Of a DNA stretch of 64,000 bases, positions 34,245 through 45,420 are shown one piece after another. Both the position numbers and the translations under genes were made by a program. The stretch spans positions 6,960,501-7,024,500 of the forward strand of contig NZ_CP012670.1 in NCBI RefSeq assembly GCF_004135735.1, written 5' to 3'. Every line of letters starts with the position of its first letter. Position 1 is the stretch's first letter. The DNA comes from Sorangium cellulosum (lineage in GTDB: Bacteria; Myxococcota_A; Polyangia; Polyangiales; Polyangiaceae). The notes under the pieces were generated by a model, which was not told the origin of the DNA, did no database searches, and saw only the letters and a program-made list of their open reading frames with translations.

Positions 34245-34250
34245 GGGCCC

Positions 34251-34727
34251 GTGCTCCGCCCCGCTTCGCTGATCCCGCTGCTCGCCCTCGCCCTCTCGCT
34301 CGCCGCCTGCGAGACGACGATCGAGCAGGGCTGCCTCTCGGGCCCGTGCGGCTCCGACGCCGCCGGGCAGGGCGCCGCGGGGGGGGACGACGCTCCGGAC
34401 TGCTCTGCGACACCGGACACGGGGTCTTACCCCTGCGAGGTGTACGAGGTGCTGAAGGCGAGATGCCACACCTGTCACAAGCCGCCGGATCAGGGGGGCA
34501 TCCTGTTCTCGCTGCTCACGTTCGAGGACACGCGCGTCGCCGCCGACGACGGCCTCCTCCGCATCGACGAGATCCGGGATGCGGTCGAGACGCGGCGCAT
34601 GCCGCCCCTCGGCACCACGCTGACCGCGGACGAGGAGCAGGTGCTGCTCGACTGGCTCGACGGCTGCGGCCAGCCGCTGCCGGAAGGCGAAGGGTGCGAG
34701 TGCAACGATCCCGCGGCCTGCCCCTAG
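34251..34727 (+). CDS. Lipoprotein with one c-type heme-binding motif
   Basis: A 158-residue protein. The first 20 residues are a signal peptide ending in the lipobox LSLAAC (Cys20). After a Gly/Ala/Asp linker with several Cys comes CHTCH (72-76), a CxxCH site for covalent heme attachment. MPPLG at 117-121 supplies a likely axial Met. The layout is that of a small cytochrome c tethered outside the inner membrane, perhaps for electron transfer. Four further Cys at the C terminus (CGQPLPEGEGCECNDPAAC) may form disulfides. GTG at 34251 puts the signal peptide at the very N terminus. It is a single gene ahead of rnpB. Confidence 0.8.
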   Translation: MLRPASLIPLLALALSLAACETTIEQGCLSGPCGSDAAGQGAAGGDDAPDCSATPDTGSYPCEVYEVLKARCHTCHKPPDQGGILFSLLTFEDTRVAADDGLLRIDEIRDAVETRRMPPLGTTLTADEEQVLLDWLDGCGQPLPEGEGCECNDPAACP

Positions 34728-34873
34728 GACGGCGATCGGCTCGAGATCCGCAGCAACCAGCCCGTGAGGGAGAAGACCGCGAGGGCGCACGGGACACGAC
34801 GGAGGGGGAACAGCGCTCTCTTTCGTCGTTCCTTGCGCCCCTTGCGGTGTCTCTTCTTGCTGCATCCGGGGTG

Positions 34874-34902
34874 TTGGCGTTCTGCGATCTCTTGACTATG
34901 TT
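34874..34902 (+). promoter_or_regulatory. Promoter of rnpB
   Basis: TTGGCG (34874-34879) and TATGTT (34897-34902) are separated by 17 bases. Each matches the sigma-70 consensus in four of six positions. The spacing predicts a transcript start near 34909-34911, exactly where the P1 helix of RNase P RNA begins. Confidence 0.6.
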
Positions 34903-34910
34903 CGCCGCGT

Positions 34911-35373
34911 CGCAGCGGGACAGACGATCGCCGGCGACCGGGGAAACCCGGGCGCGGGAGGAAAGTCCGAGCTCCGCAGGGCAGGGTGCCGGGTAACGCC
35001 CGGTGAGAGCGATCTCGAGGAAAGTGCCACAGAGAACAGACCGCCGCGCCGCGTGCCCCGCAAGGGTGAGGAGCCGTTCGCCCCGCGGGGCGACGCTCCG
35101 AGCCTCCGCAGGCGCGCCGCGCGGCAAGGGTGAAACGGCGGGGTAAGAGCCCACCGCGCCCTTGGCAACAAGGGCGGCACGGCAAACCCCACCTGGAGCA
35201 AGGCCGTGTAGGGAGGCGTCCGCGGCGGCGACAGCCGTCGCGGCGAGGGTTGCCCGCCCCAGGCCTCCGGGTTGGCTGCTTGAGGCGCGCGGTGACGCGC
35301 GTCCTAGAGGAATGATCGTCGGCGCGAGGGGGGCGACCCCCCGCGCAACAGAACTCGGCTTATGTCCCCTGCG
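34911..35373 (+). ncRNA. rnpB: RNase P RNA (bacterial class A)
   Basis: The catalytic RNA that trims the 5' leader of pre-tRNAs. Conserved blocks appear in the normal order: GAGGAAAGTCCGAGCTCC and AGGGTGCCGGGTAACGCCCG near the 5' end; AGTGCCACAGAGAACAGACC; AAGGGTGAAACGG; GTAAGAGCCCACCGC; GGCAAACCCCACCTGGAGC; and ACAGAACTCGGCTTATG at the 3' end. P1 is formed by CGCAG/GGGAC at the 5' end and GTCCC/CTGCG at the 3' end, which sets both boundaries. Length (about 463 bases) is somewhat above E. coli (377), with extended GC-rich helices. ORFs across this interval are spurious. Confidence 0.97.
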
Positions 35374-35381
35374 ACCACGAG

Positions 35382-35399
35382 GCCCCGCTCCGGCGGGGC
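35382..35399 (+). terminator. rnpB terminator
   Basis: GCCCCGC and GCGGGGC form a 7-bp stem around TCCG, nine bases after the mature RNA end. It is followed by TTCGTGCTTCT, a weak T-rich tail. Confidence 0.7.
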
Positions 35400-35403
35400 T
35401 TCG

Positions 35404-35511
35404 TGCTTCTGGGCTCGCCCGCCGTCCACCTGCTCCTGGGCTCGCCCGCCGTCCACTCGCTTCTGTGCTCGCCCGCCGTCCACTCGCTTCTGTGCTCGCC
35501 CGACGCCCACC
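35404..35511. repeat. Four-copy 27-bp tandem repeat between rnpB and rpoH
   Basis: Copies start at 35404, 35431, 35458 and 35485, each around GGGCTCGCCCGCCGTCCAC with a few substitutions. The array lies between the rnpB terminator and the convergent rpoH stop (35524), where both transcripts end. Confidence 0.93.
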
Positions 35512-35523
35512 TGTGGCAAGGCG

Positions 35524-36375
35524 CTACGCCGCCAGCGGCTGAAGCCGGTCGCGCAGCTTCTTCTTCGCCCGCGCCTCGAGCTGCCGCGCCCGCTCGCGCG
35601 ACACGCCGAGGCGGCGCCCGATCTCGGCGAGCGACAGCTCTTCCTCCGGATCGGCCATCATCCGGGTCTCGACGATGTACCGCTCGCGCGGGTCGAGGTT
35701 CTCCACCGCCTGCGTCAGCCGCTCGCGGAGCAGCGCCCCCTCCTCGGCCCGGGAGAAGCGCTCCTCCTGGTCCTGATCGTCCGCCGCGAGCGTGTCGACC
35801 AGCGACCGGGCGCCGTCCTCGAACACCTTGGTGTCGAGCGACACGTCCCGGGCCTCCAGCCGGTGGGCCATCTCCAGGACCTTCTCGGCGGGCGCGCCGA
35901 ACTTCTCGGCGAGCAGCCGGTCGCCCTCCTCCCCTTCGCCCACGAGCCCGGCGATGCGCGCCCGTTCCCGCCGCAACCGGAAGAACATCTTCGAGCGCAG
36001 CGGGCCCGAGCCCACCCCGACCAGGCTCCAGGAGTGGATGACGTGGTTCAGGATGTACGCCCGGATCCAGTAGGCCGCGTAGGTCACGAAGCGATTTCCG
36101 CGGTCCGGGTCGTACTTGCGGATCGCGTGGACGATCCCGAAGTTCCCCTCGGCGATGAGGTCGGCGAGCGGAATACCGTAGCGCCGGTAGCTGATCGCGA
36201 TCGAGACAACATGCCTCAGGTTCGCGAGCGCGAGCGCGGCCGCGGCCTGCTCGTCGCCGTGGTCCCGCCACCGTCGAGCGAGCTCGACCTCCTCCTCGCG
36301 CGACAGCTCCGGGATCTGCCGAACATGCGTGATGTAGCGCGAGACCGCGCTGGCCTGATCTCGGGACGTTTGCAC
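35524..36375 (-). CDS. rpoH: Heat-shock sigma factor RpoH (sigma-32)
   Basis: A 283-residue sigma factor, almost the length of E. coli RpoH (284). Region 2 reads DLIAEGNFGIVHAIRKYDP and RFVTYAAYWIRAYI. The RpoH box is present as LRSKMFFRLRR (about 126-136), the feature that separates RpoH from the vegetative sigma. Region 4 has the helix-turn-helix LAEIGRRLGVSRERARQLE. GTG at 36375 is chosen because AAGGA lies six bases upstream and it gives the normal N terminus; the longer open frame to 36609 is rejected. It should direct chaperone and protease genes, possibly dnaJ and htrA here. Confidence 0.93.
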   Translation of the reverse strand: MQTSRDQASAVSRYITHVRQIPELSREEEVELARRWRDHGDEQAAAALALANLRHVVSIAISYRRYGIPLADLIAEGNFGIVHAIRKYDPDRGNRFVTYAAYWIRAYILNHVIHSWSLVGVGSGPLRSKMFFRLRRERARIAGLVGEGEEGDRLLAEKFGAPAEKVLEMAHRLEARDVSLDTKVFEDGARSLVDTLAADDQDQEERFSRAEEGALLRERLTQAVENLDPRERYIVETRMMADPEEELSLAEIGRRLGVSRERARQLEARAKKKLRDRLQPLAA

Positions 36376-36587
36376 AGGGTTTCCTTCGAGGTCCGAGGAC
36401 CCCGGTTCGGTTGATGAGGCCGGCGCACGCCGGACCTCGACTCTCGCGGGCGGGGCCCGACGCCGGGTCCCGATCGCGTTGATCGCCTCGCCGGCACTTG
36501 CCGCCGAAGTGGTTGGTTCGACATTCCAAAGGGAGCAGCCCACCAAAACCGCGATGCAGTTGGCATGCCGCCCCGGGCGGGCAGCTT

Positions 36588-36616
36588 GTGCACCGTGGCG
36601 CGAAGCCACGGCGCAC
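36588..36616. other. Stem-loop upstream of rpoH
   Basis: GTGCACCGTGGC and GCCACGGCGCAC pair over 12 bp with one mismatch around GCGAA. It lies 213 bases upstream of the rpoH start and might be part of a long leader or an operator; there is no direct evidence for either. Confidence 0.45.
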
Positions 36617-36773
36617 GGCGGCTCACGCGCGCCCGCGCGCGCGCCGGAGAGAAAGACGAAGGGCTAGAGAGCCGGGAAGGGCTCGATGCTCCGGACGGCC
36701 CCGCCCAGGCCGACCGTGTGCATCTCGCGTCGGCCGCGCCGGCAAGGAGCGTCGCGGACCGGGACAGAGGGGG

Positions 36774-36798
36774 AAGCGCTCGCGGGGGGCGAGCGCTT
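36774..36798 (-). terminator. Stem-loop downstream of erpA-like gene
   Basis: AAGCGCTCGC and GCGAGCGCTT pair perfectly around five C residues (minus-strand reading). It lies 67-91 bases after the stop of the erpA-like gene, in a position fitting a terminator, though no T-run follows. Confidence 0.5.
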
Positions 36799-36820
36799 GT
36801 GCGTCAGACGAAGGTCAGAC

Positions 36821-36870
36821 GGAACGAGGCGGAACGAGGCGGAATCAGACGGAATCAGACGGAATCAGAC
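36821..36870. repeat. Five-copy 10-bp tandem repeat containing the erpA-like stop codon
   Basis: GGAACGAGGC occurs twice and GGAATCAGAC three times, in exact 10-bp register. The TCA at 36865-36867 is the minus-strand TGA of the erpA-like gene, and two further TGA copies follow downstream at 10-bp steps. Confidence 0.95.
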
Positions 36871-37188
36871 GGAGAACGACGACCCGCAGCCGCAGGTGCT
36901 CTTCACGCTCGGGTTGCTGAACTTGAAGCCCGAGCCGTGGAGCCCCTCCACGTAGTCGATCTCGGTACCGTCGAGGTACTGGAAGCTCAGCGGGTCGACG
37001 TAGAGCTTGATGCCCTTGTCCTCGAACTCCTCGTCGAACTCCGTCGGCTTGTCCTCGAAGTACAGGTCGTAGGAGAAGCCGGCGCATCCGCCGCCCACGA
37101 CCCGCAGGCGCAGCCCCTGCCCCAGCAACTCCTCCGCGGTCGCGATCTCCATCACCTTCTCGGCTGCCTTCTGCGTGATCGTGATCAT
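36865..37188 (-). CDS. erpA: Iron-sulfur cluster insertion protein (ErpA/IscA/HesB family)
   Basis: A 107-residue A-type carrier that passes iron-sulfur clusters to client enzymes. The three conserved cysteines are in place: Cys35 in VGGGCAGF, and Cys99 and Cys101 in STCGCGSSFSV. The length is typical. AGGAGA lies eight bases before the ATG. It stands alone rather than in an isc or suf operon, and ErpA versus IscA cannot be settled from sequence by eye. It is divergent from the sahR-metH operon. Confidence 0.9.
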   Translation of the reverse strand: MITITQKAAEKVMEIATAEELLGQGLRLRVVGGGCAGFSYDLYFEDKPTEFDEEFEDKGIKLYVDPLSFQYLDGTEIDYVEGLHGSGFKFSNPSVKSTCGCGSSFSV

Positions 37189-37452
37189 CCTGAAATCTCC
37201 TCTGCGTGCTCTGTCCGGCGGGGGACTGTAGGTCCTTGCCTGGGGCGCTCTCCCCGTCGGATGACGAGCCGTGCGGTGAGCCCGGCCGGCCGCGCCCTGA
37301 GGTGGGGAGCTCGGAGCCAGCGAAAGATACGCACGTTCAGCGATGTCCGCCAGTACCTCAGCCGCGGCAGGTACGGCCGCGCGGGTCGCGCTTGACGCGC
37401 GCGCCCCGGACCGGCAGGCTCCCATCCGGCCATCCGGATTGGAAGATATAAC
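37189..37452. promoter_or_regulatory. Divergent regulatory region, erpA / sahR-metH
   Basis: A 264-base gap that must carry promoters both ways. Just before the sahR start lie the direct repeat CATCCGG/CCATCCGG, the palindrome ATCCGGAT (37432-37439) and an A/T-rich patch AGATATAAC that also includes the ribosome-binding GGAAG. These are candidates for autoregulation by SahR. No cobalamin or SAM riboswitch pattern was seen. Confidence 0.35.
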
Positions 37453-38525
37453 GTGCCCGATCTCAGCGCCACGACCGAGCTCCTTCGCCTCCTGGGCGAC
37501 CCGACCCGCGTCCGCCTGCTGGCGCTGCTCGGCCGCGAGGAGCTGACCGTCGCGGAGATCACCGACGTGACCCAGCTCGCGCAGTCCCGGGTCTCCACGC
37601 ACCTCGGCAAGCTGCGGGAGGCCGGGCTCGTCCGGGACCGGCGCGACGGGGCCTCGTCCTTCTACACGCTGAGCCACGACGCGATGCCCGAGGAGGCCCG
37701 GCGGATCTGGGCGCTGCTCGAGGCGACCACGGAGGACCCGCTGATCGAGCAGGACCGCGAGCGCGTCCGCGAGGTGGTGCGGGCGCGCGCCGGCGGGGCG
37801 AGCTGGGCCGACTCGGTGGCCGGGCGCATGGAACGTCACTACTCGCCCGGGCGGACGTGGGAGGCCTCGCTGCGCGGGCTGCTCGGGCTGCTCTCGCTCG
37901 GCGATGTGCTCGACGTGGCGTCGGGCGACGGCGCCCTGGCCGAGCTCGTCGCGCCGCGGTGCCGCTCCATGACGTGCCTCGACGCGAGCGAGGCGGTGAT
38001 CGAGGCGGCCCGGCTGCGCCTCGCGCGCCTCGACAACGTCCGGTTCGCGCGCGGCGACATGCACGAGCTGCCGTTCGAGGCGGCGTCGTTCGACCAGGTG
38101 ATGCTGATGAACTGCCTGACGTTCGCCCGCTCGCCGTCCCGCGCGCTCGCGGAGGCCGCCCGCGTGCTGCGGCCCGGCGGCGCGCTCGCCGGGGTGACGC
38201 TCAAGGCGCACCGGCACGAGATCGCGGCCGTCACGTACAGCCACGTGCGTTTCGGCTTCGAGCCGCGCGAGCTCCGGGCGATGCTCGAGGCCGCGGGCTT
38301 CCTCGTGGACGCCTGCGACGTGACCTCGCGCGAGAGGCGCCCCCCGCACTTCGAGGTCATCTCGATCCACGCCCGCCGGCTCGGCGGGGACACGGCCGCC
38401 CGCCCGGCCCGCGAGGCCGACGGCGGCGCGCCCCGGCCCGCGCAGGCGCCACAGCAAGCACAGCAGCACGGCGGCCCCACGGCCGCTGGTTCCGCGGTAA
38501 AGAAGCCCAGGAGAAGAGTAGAACC

Positions 38526-38529
<4 letters not shown>
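37453..38529 (+). CDS. sahR: SahR-like regulator: ArsR helix-turn-helix fused to a SAM-methyltransferase fold
   Basis: A 358-residue protein. Residues 1-75 are an ArsR-type winged helix ([35 protein letters not shown]). Residues 125-315 are a methyltransferase fold with [14 protein letters not shown] (152-165) and a [14 protein letters not shown] strand. This pairing next to methyl-cycle genes is the hallmark of SahR, which uses the methyltransferase fold to sense S-adenosylhomocysteine and controls ahcY, metH and related genes. The last 40 residues are a Pro/Gln/Ala tail. The start is GTG with GGAAG upstream. It overlaps metH by four bases. Confidence 0.85.
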
Positions 38530-42275
<3,746 letters not shown>

Positions 42276-42322
42276 GCGGGCCCGAGGTCGAGGAGATCCT
42301 GCCGGGGAGGTCCTGCCGGGCG

Positions 42323-42359
42323 GCCCGGCGCGCGGAGAGGGGCTCTCCGGGGGCCGGGC
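42323..42359 (+). terminator. Hairpin after metH
   Basis: GCCCGGC (42323-42329) pairs with GCCGGGC (42353-42359), enclosing a second perfect stem GGAGAG/CTCTCC around GGG. It starts 48 bases after the metH stop. No T-run follows. Confidence 0.5.
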
Positions 42360-42422
42360 GGCGCGGCACGGCCCCGCGCGGCCCACACCCCGCGGCGTCC
42401 AACGGCGCGGCGGGAGCCGTGA

Positions 42423-42428
42423 TAGACA
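42423..42428 (+). promoter_or_regulatory. Putative -10 box (TAGACA) of the methyltransferase gene
   Basis: GTGATAGACA ends seven bases before the ATG at 42436. There is no Shine-Dalgarno sequence. The GTGATAG start is shared with the boxes at 15741 and 23827 (minus strand). Confidence 0.35.
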
Positions 42429-42435
42429 GGCGTCC

Positions 42436-43242
42436 ATGTCCGAGGCCGAGTGGTTTGCCATGAACCGCAGCGCCTGGAACGCGCGGACCCCCGTGCACCT
42501 GGGCTCCAGGTTCTACGATATGCCCGCTTTCCGGGCCGGCGCGAGCTCGCTCAAGCCGATCGAGCTCGATCAGGTCGGCGACGTGCGCGGAAAGACGCTC
42601 CTCCACCTCCAGTGCCACTTCGGCCAGGACACGCTCTCCTGGGCGCGGCTGGGCGCCCGCGTCACCGGGCTCGACCTCTCGGACGAGGCCATCAAGGCCG
42701 CGCGCGCGCTCGCAAAGGAGCTGTCGATCGACGCGCGCTTCGTGGAGGCCAACGTCTACGACGCGCCCGCGGCCCTCGGGGGCGAGGCGTTCGATATCGT
42801 CTTCACCTCGTACGGCGTCCTCGGGTGGCTGCCGGACATGGGGCGCTGGGCGCGCGCGGCCGCCTCGTGCCTGAAGCCCGGGGGCGTGCTGCACCTCGTC
42901 GAGTTCCACCCGCTGGTCTGGACCTTCGACGACGCGTTCGAGCGCGTCGCGTATGCGTACGACGGGCACGGGGAGCCGATCCTCACCGAGCAGACAGGCA
43001 CGTACACCGACCGCGACGCGGCCGTGACGCTCAAGGAGGTCGGCTTCAACCACGGAATCGGGACCGTGGTCACGGCGCTCCTGGAGGCGGGCCTCACGCT
43101 GGAGCGGCTCCGCGAATTCGACTGGTCGCCTTACGACATCTTCCCCGACATGGAGGAAGGGCCGCCCGGGCAGCTCCGCATGCGAAAGTTCGGGCGGCGC
43201 CTGCCGCTCGTCATGGCGCTCGCGGCGCGCCGGCGCGCCTGA
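42436..43242 (+). CDS. Class I SAM-dependent methyltransferase
   Basis: A 268-residue cytosolic enzyme. The SAM loop is TLLHLQCHFGQDTLSWARLG (about 54-73); the acidic strand end is VTGLDLSDEAIKAAR. A third motif is FDIVFTSYGVLGWLPDM, and PGGVLHLVEFHPL follows. The conserved HLQCHFGQDTL segment fits a family widespread in bacteria whose substrate is not known. It follows metH on the same strand after a hairpin, so it is probably a separate transcript with its own box at 42423. Confidence 0.88.
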   Translation: MSEAEWFAMNRSAWNARTPVHLGSRFYDMPAFRAGASSLKPIELDQVGDVRGKTLLHLQCHFGQDTLSWARLGARVTGLDLSDEAIKAARALAKELSIDARFVEANVYDAPAALGGEAFDIVFTSYGVLGWLPDMGRWARAAASCLKPGGVLHLVEFHPLVWTFDDAFERVAYAYDGHGEPILTEQTGTYTDRDAAVTLKEVGFNHGIGTVVTALLEAGLTLERLREFDWSPYDIFPDMEEGPPGQLRMRKFGRRLPLVMALAARRRA

Positions 43243-43274
43243 TCCCCCTCCCCCGGGCCGCCGCTGGTCGCTGG

Positions 43275-43949
43275 CTACAGGACGCTCGGCGGCGCGACGA
43301 TGTGCGGGTTCACCCGGACCTCCTCGGCGGCCGCCGCGGACCAGCGCGCCATCGCCGGGAGCGACGTGATCGTGGCCGTGTAGGCGCGCGCGGTGTCGTC
43401 GATCTCGACGTCGTACGTGAGCAGGCGCGTCACGACAGGGGCGAACATCGCGTCGGCGATCGAGAAGGCGCCGAACAGGAACGGGCCCCCCTGGCCGAAC
43501 CGCGCGCGGCAGTCGCGGAAGATCTCGAGGACACGGGCGACGTCCCGGGCAGCGGCGCCCGAGAGCTCGCGCCGCGGGTGCCGGCGCGCGATGTCCATCG
43601 ACAGCTCCCGGCGCATGTCCATGAAGCCCGCGTGCATCTCGCAGCTCACCGACCGCGCGACCGCGCGAGCCTCGCGCCCCTCGGGCCACAGCTTCGCCCC
43701 GGGGAAGAGCTCGGCCACGTACTCGCAGATGGCGAGCGACTCCCACACGACGAGCTCGCCGTGGCGCAGGGCCGGCACCTTGCGGGTCGGCGAGTGCTGG
43801 GCCACCCGATCGACCCAGTCGGGGAGCTCGTAGCCGATCAGGTGCTCCTCGAACGGGACGCCCGCGTGGGACATCGCGAGCCACGGCCTGAGCGACCAGG
43901 AGGAGCGGTTCTTGCTGCCGATGTAGAGGTGGAGCGGGGCGGTGCTCAT
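43275..43949 (-). CDS. Glutathione S-transferase family protein
   Basis: A 224-residue protein. The thioredoxin-like N-terminal half reads LHLYIGSKNRSSWSLRPWLAM, with the Ser cluster where the catalytic residue of Zeta/Nu-like enzymes lies. VPALRHGELVVWESLAICEYV is the glutathione-binding strand and its Glu-Ser pair. The helical C-terminal half has FLFGAFSIADAMFAPVV, the N-capping box of the GST fold. It probably conjugates or reduces with glutathione; the substrate is unknown. AAGGAG lies seven bases upstream of the ATG. It is convergent with the methyltransferase gene. Confidence 0.9.
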   Translation of the reverse strand: MSTAPLHLYIGSKNRSSWSLRPWLAMSHAGVPFEEHLIGYELPDWVDRVAQHSPTRKVPALRHGELVVWESLAICEYVAELFPGAKLWPEGREARAVARSVSCEMHAGFMDMRRELSMDIARRHPRRELSGAAARDVARVLEIFRDCRARFGQGGPFLFGAFSIADAMFAPVVTRLLTYDVEIDDTARAYTATITSLPAMARWSAAAAEEVRVNPHIVAPPSVL

Positions 43950-44073
43950 CGTCGGTTCTCCTTGTCACGATGGATCGTGCGCGGCGCGATCCGGGCGCCC
44001 CCGCGCTCGCGCGGATCGCGAGGGCGCGGCGCCGGTCCGGCGCCGGCGACGGTGCAGGCGGAGCGGGGGCGCA

Positions 44074-44901
44074 TCAAGGCGCTCCGCACAGGACGCGCTC
44101 GTCGAGGGGGAGGCGCCCGCTGCGCTCCGGGGCGGCGAAGGTGCCGGGCGCTCGCAGCGCGTCGCGGAGGCGCGCGTCGGCGAGCGCGACGCGCTCGGCG
44201 GGCGCCGCCGGGATCGGCCCGGCGCACGGGATCGGCTGCACCAGCGCGTACACCACCGGGCCGGGCGAAAGGAGGCTCTCGTACAGCGCGTGGCCGAAGA
44301 CCAGCGCCGCGGCCTCGCCCCGGCGCACGGCGCCCCGCACCTCCTCGGCGCGGTCCAGCAGGCCGGACGCGTCGTCGAGCGGAGCCGACCTGCGCGCGTC
44401 ATGGAGCAAGAGGAGGCCGCCCTCGTCGAGCAGCGCGAGCCCGTCGAGCTCGCGCGTGCGCGCCGGCGGGAGCGCCTCGGCGCCGGGATCGAGGCGCGCG
44501 GCGATCGATCGGTGCTGGCGGGCGTGGAGCTCGGCCTTGGCGCGCGGGAAGGCGCTCCACACGAGCATGTTCAGGAAGTCGTGCCAGTTGCTCGGCCGCG
44601 TGGGCACGCGGCCCTCGACGTGGATCCGCGCGTCGTAGAGCGCCGCGGGATCGACGGGGCCGCGCCGCCTGCGTCGCCGCGGCCTCGGCGCCTGCTCCGC
44701 GAAGCGCACGGGGAAGCCCGGGCCGAGCGCGCGGTTGTAGTCCTCGACCGAGGGCCAGGCGGCGAAGCTCGCGAACGCCTCGGCCCGGGGGCGGATGGGC
44801 CAGAAGAGCCCGCTCTTCTCGTAGAAGAGCGGCTCCCAGGAGAGAGACCTGCGCGACGGTGCGCCGGGGGGGCGCGGCGCAGCTCGGCCGGCGGCGCTCA
44901 C
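44074..44901 (-). CDS. DUF3025 domain protein
   Basis: A 275-residue protein of a family with no known function. The signature VPTRPSNWHDFLNMLVWSAFPRAKA is complete (about residues 90-114). An aromatic stretch SWEPLFYEKSGLFWPI precedes it near the N terminus. There are no membrane segments. GTG at 44901 is chosen as the last start before the conserved region; there is no clear ribosome-binding site. The gene is divergent from the ferredoxin-hydrolase gene across a 519-base gap containing a palindrome and a 19-bp array. Confidence 0.83.
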   Translation of the reverse strand: MSAAGRAAPRPPGAPSRRSLSWEPLFYEKSGLFWPIRPRAEAFASFAAWPSVEDYNRALGPGFPVRFAEQAPRPRRRRRRGPVDPAALYDARIHVEGRVPTRPSNWHDFLNMLVWSAFPRAKAELHARQHRSIAARLDPGAEALPPARTRELDGLALLDEGGLLLLHDARRSAPLDDASGLLDRAEEVRGAVRRGEAAALVFGHALYESLLSPGPVVYALVQPIPCAGPIPAAPAERVALADARLRDALRAPGTFAAPERSGRLPLDERVLCGAP

Positions 44902-44979
44902 CCGGCGCAGGGTAGGAGGACGGCGGCGAGAGCTCAAGCCGCGAGCCGCGCGCGAACGCGAGGTCTCGACGGGCTGCCC

Positions 44980-45132
44980 GGCCCAGGGAGAGGGGGTTGT
45001 CCGCGCGGGGTGGGGGCCCCGCCGAACTCGCCTGAGCCCTGTCTCCTCCGGCTCTGCCGGAGGAGACAGGGCAACCGGGCTCAGACACGGCCCGTCCCCC
45101 ACCCCGCGCGGACAACCCCCTCTCCCTGGGCC
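44980..45132. repeat. 153-bp nested inverted repeat (37-bp perfect outer arms)
   Basis: Bases 44980-45016 are the exact reverse complement of 45096-45132. Inside, GCCCTGTCTCCTCCGG and CCGGAGGAGACAGGGC form a second perfect 16-bp stem with a 5-base loop. CTGAGCCC/GGGCTCAG can form a competing third pair. The element lies in the gap between two divergent genes and has no coding content. Confidence 0.97.
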
Positions 45133-45227
45133 TACCCGATTGATTCGGGCGTATCCGATCGAACGGGGCCAGCTCGATCGAGCTAGATTTGCCCGATCGA
45201 GCTGGGCCTGCCCGATCGACACGGAAT
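45133..45227. repeat. Five-copy array with exact 19-bp period (CGATCGA core)
   Basis: CGATTGA at 45137 and CGATCGA at 45156, 45175, 45194 and 45213 are each exactly 19 bases apart. Flanks are also similar (T-[AG]-[CT]-C-core, then a G-rich run). The third copy contains the perfect palindrome AGCTCGATCGAGCT (45171-45184). The array starts one base after the 153-bp palindrome and ends 193 bases before the ferredoxin-hydrolase start. It could be a set of operators. Confidence 0.9.
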
Positions 45228-45420
45228 CAGCGACGAGCCTGCGCGACGCGGTACAGCCGCAATGCCGCCTCCCGGGACTTCGCATTCCGCGTTTCGGCAG
45301 GCGACTCCGATCTTCCGGCCCGTGGCGGTGCCGCGCTGCCCGACCGAGGTGCAGATGGAACGCTCGATTCACAAGGATCGGTCTCCACGCCCGCCTCGCG
45401 CGTGTCATCCTCCAGCGAAT

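Larger units (their letters stand above)
36376..36864. other. Intergenic region between rpoH and erpA-like gene
   Basis: About 490 bases upstream of rpoH with no credible gene. It contains a 12-bp stem with one mismatch (36588-36616), a perfect 10-bp stem-loop (36774-36798) and the 10-bp tandem array at 36821-36870. The rpoH promoter must lie here, but I cannot pick it out. The region is a little more A-rich than the genes. Confidence 0.5.
44902..45420. other. Structured divergent intergenic region
   Basis: A 519-base gap without a credible gene. It holds the 153-bp nested palindrome (44980-45132) and, directly next to it, the 19-bp direct-repeat array (45133-45227). Both flanking genes are transcribed away from it. 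Reading frames across it are shadows of the repeats. Confidence 0.6.

Noticed and set aside
34724-35201. Several small frames over 34.7-35.2 kb
   Set aside because: They overlap RNase P RNA, whose conserved blocks and P1 ends explain the sequence.
35524-36609. A longer RpoH starting 78 codons upstream
   Set aside because: The extra part lacks sigma similarity, while the GTG at 36375 has a ribosome-binding site and gives the usual family length.
37189-37452. Cobalamin or SAM riboswitch ahead of metH
   Set aside because: No B12-box or SAM-riboswitch core was found, and the region belongs to the SahR-like regulator gene start.
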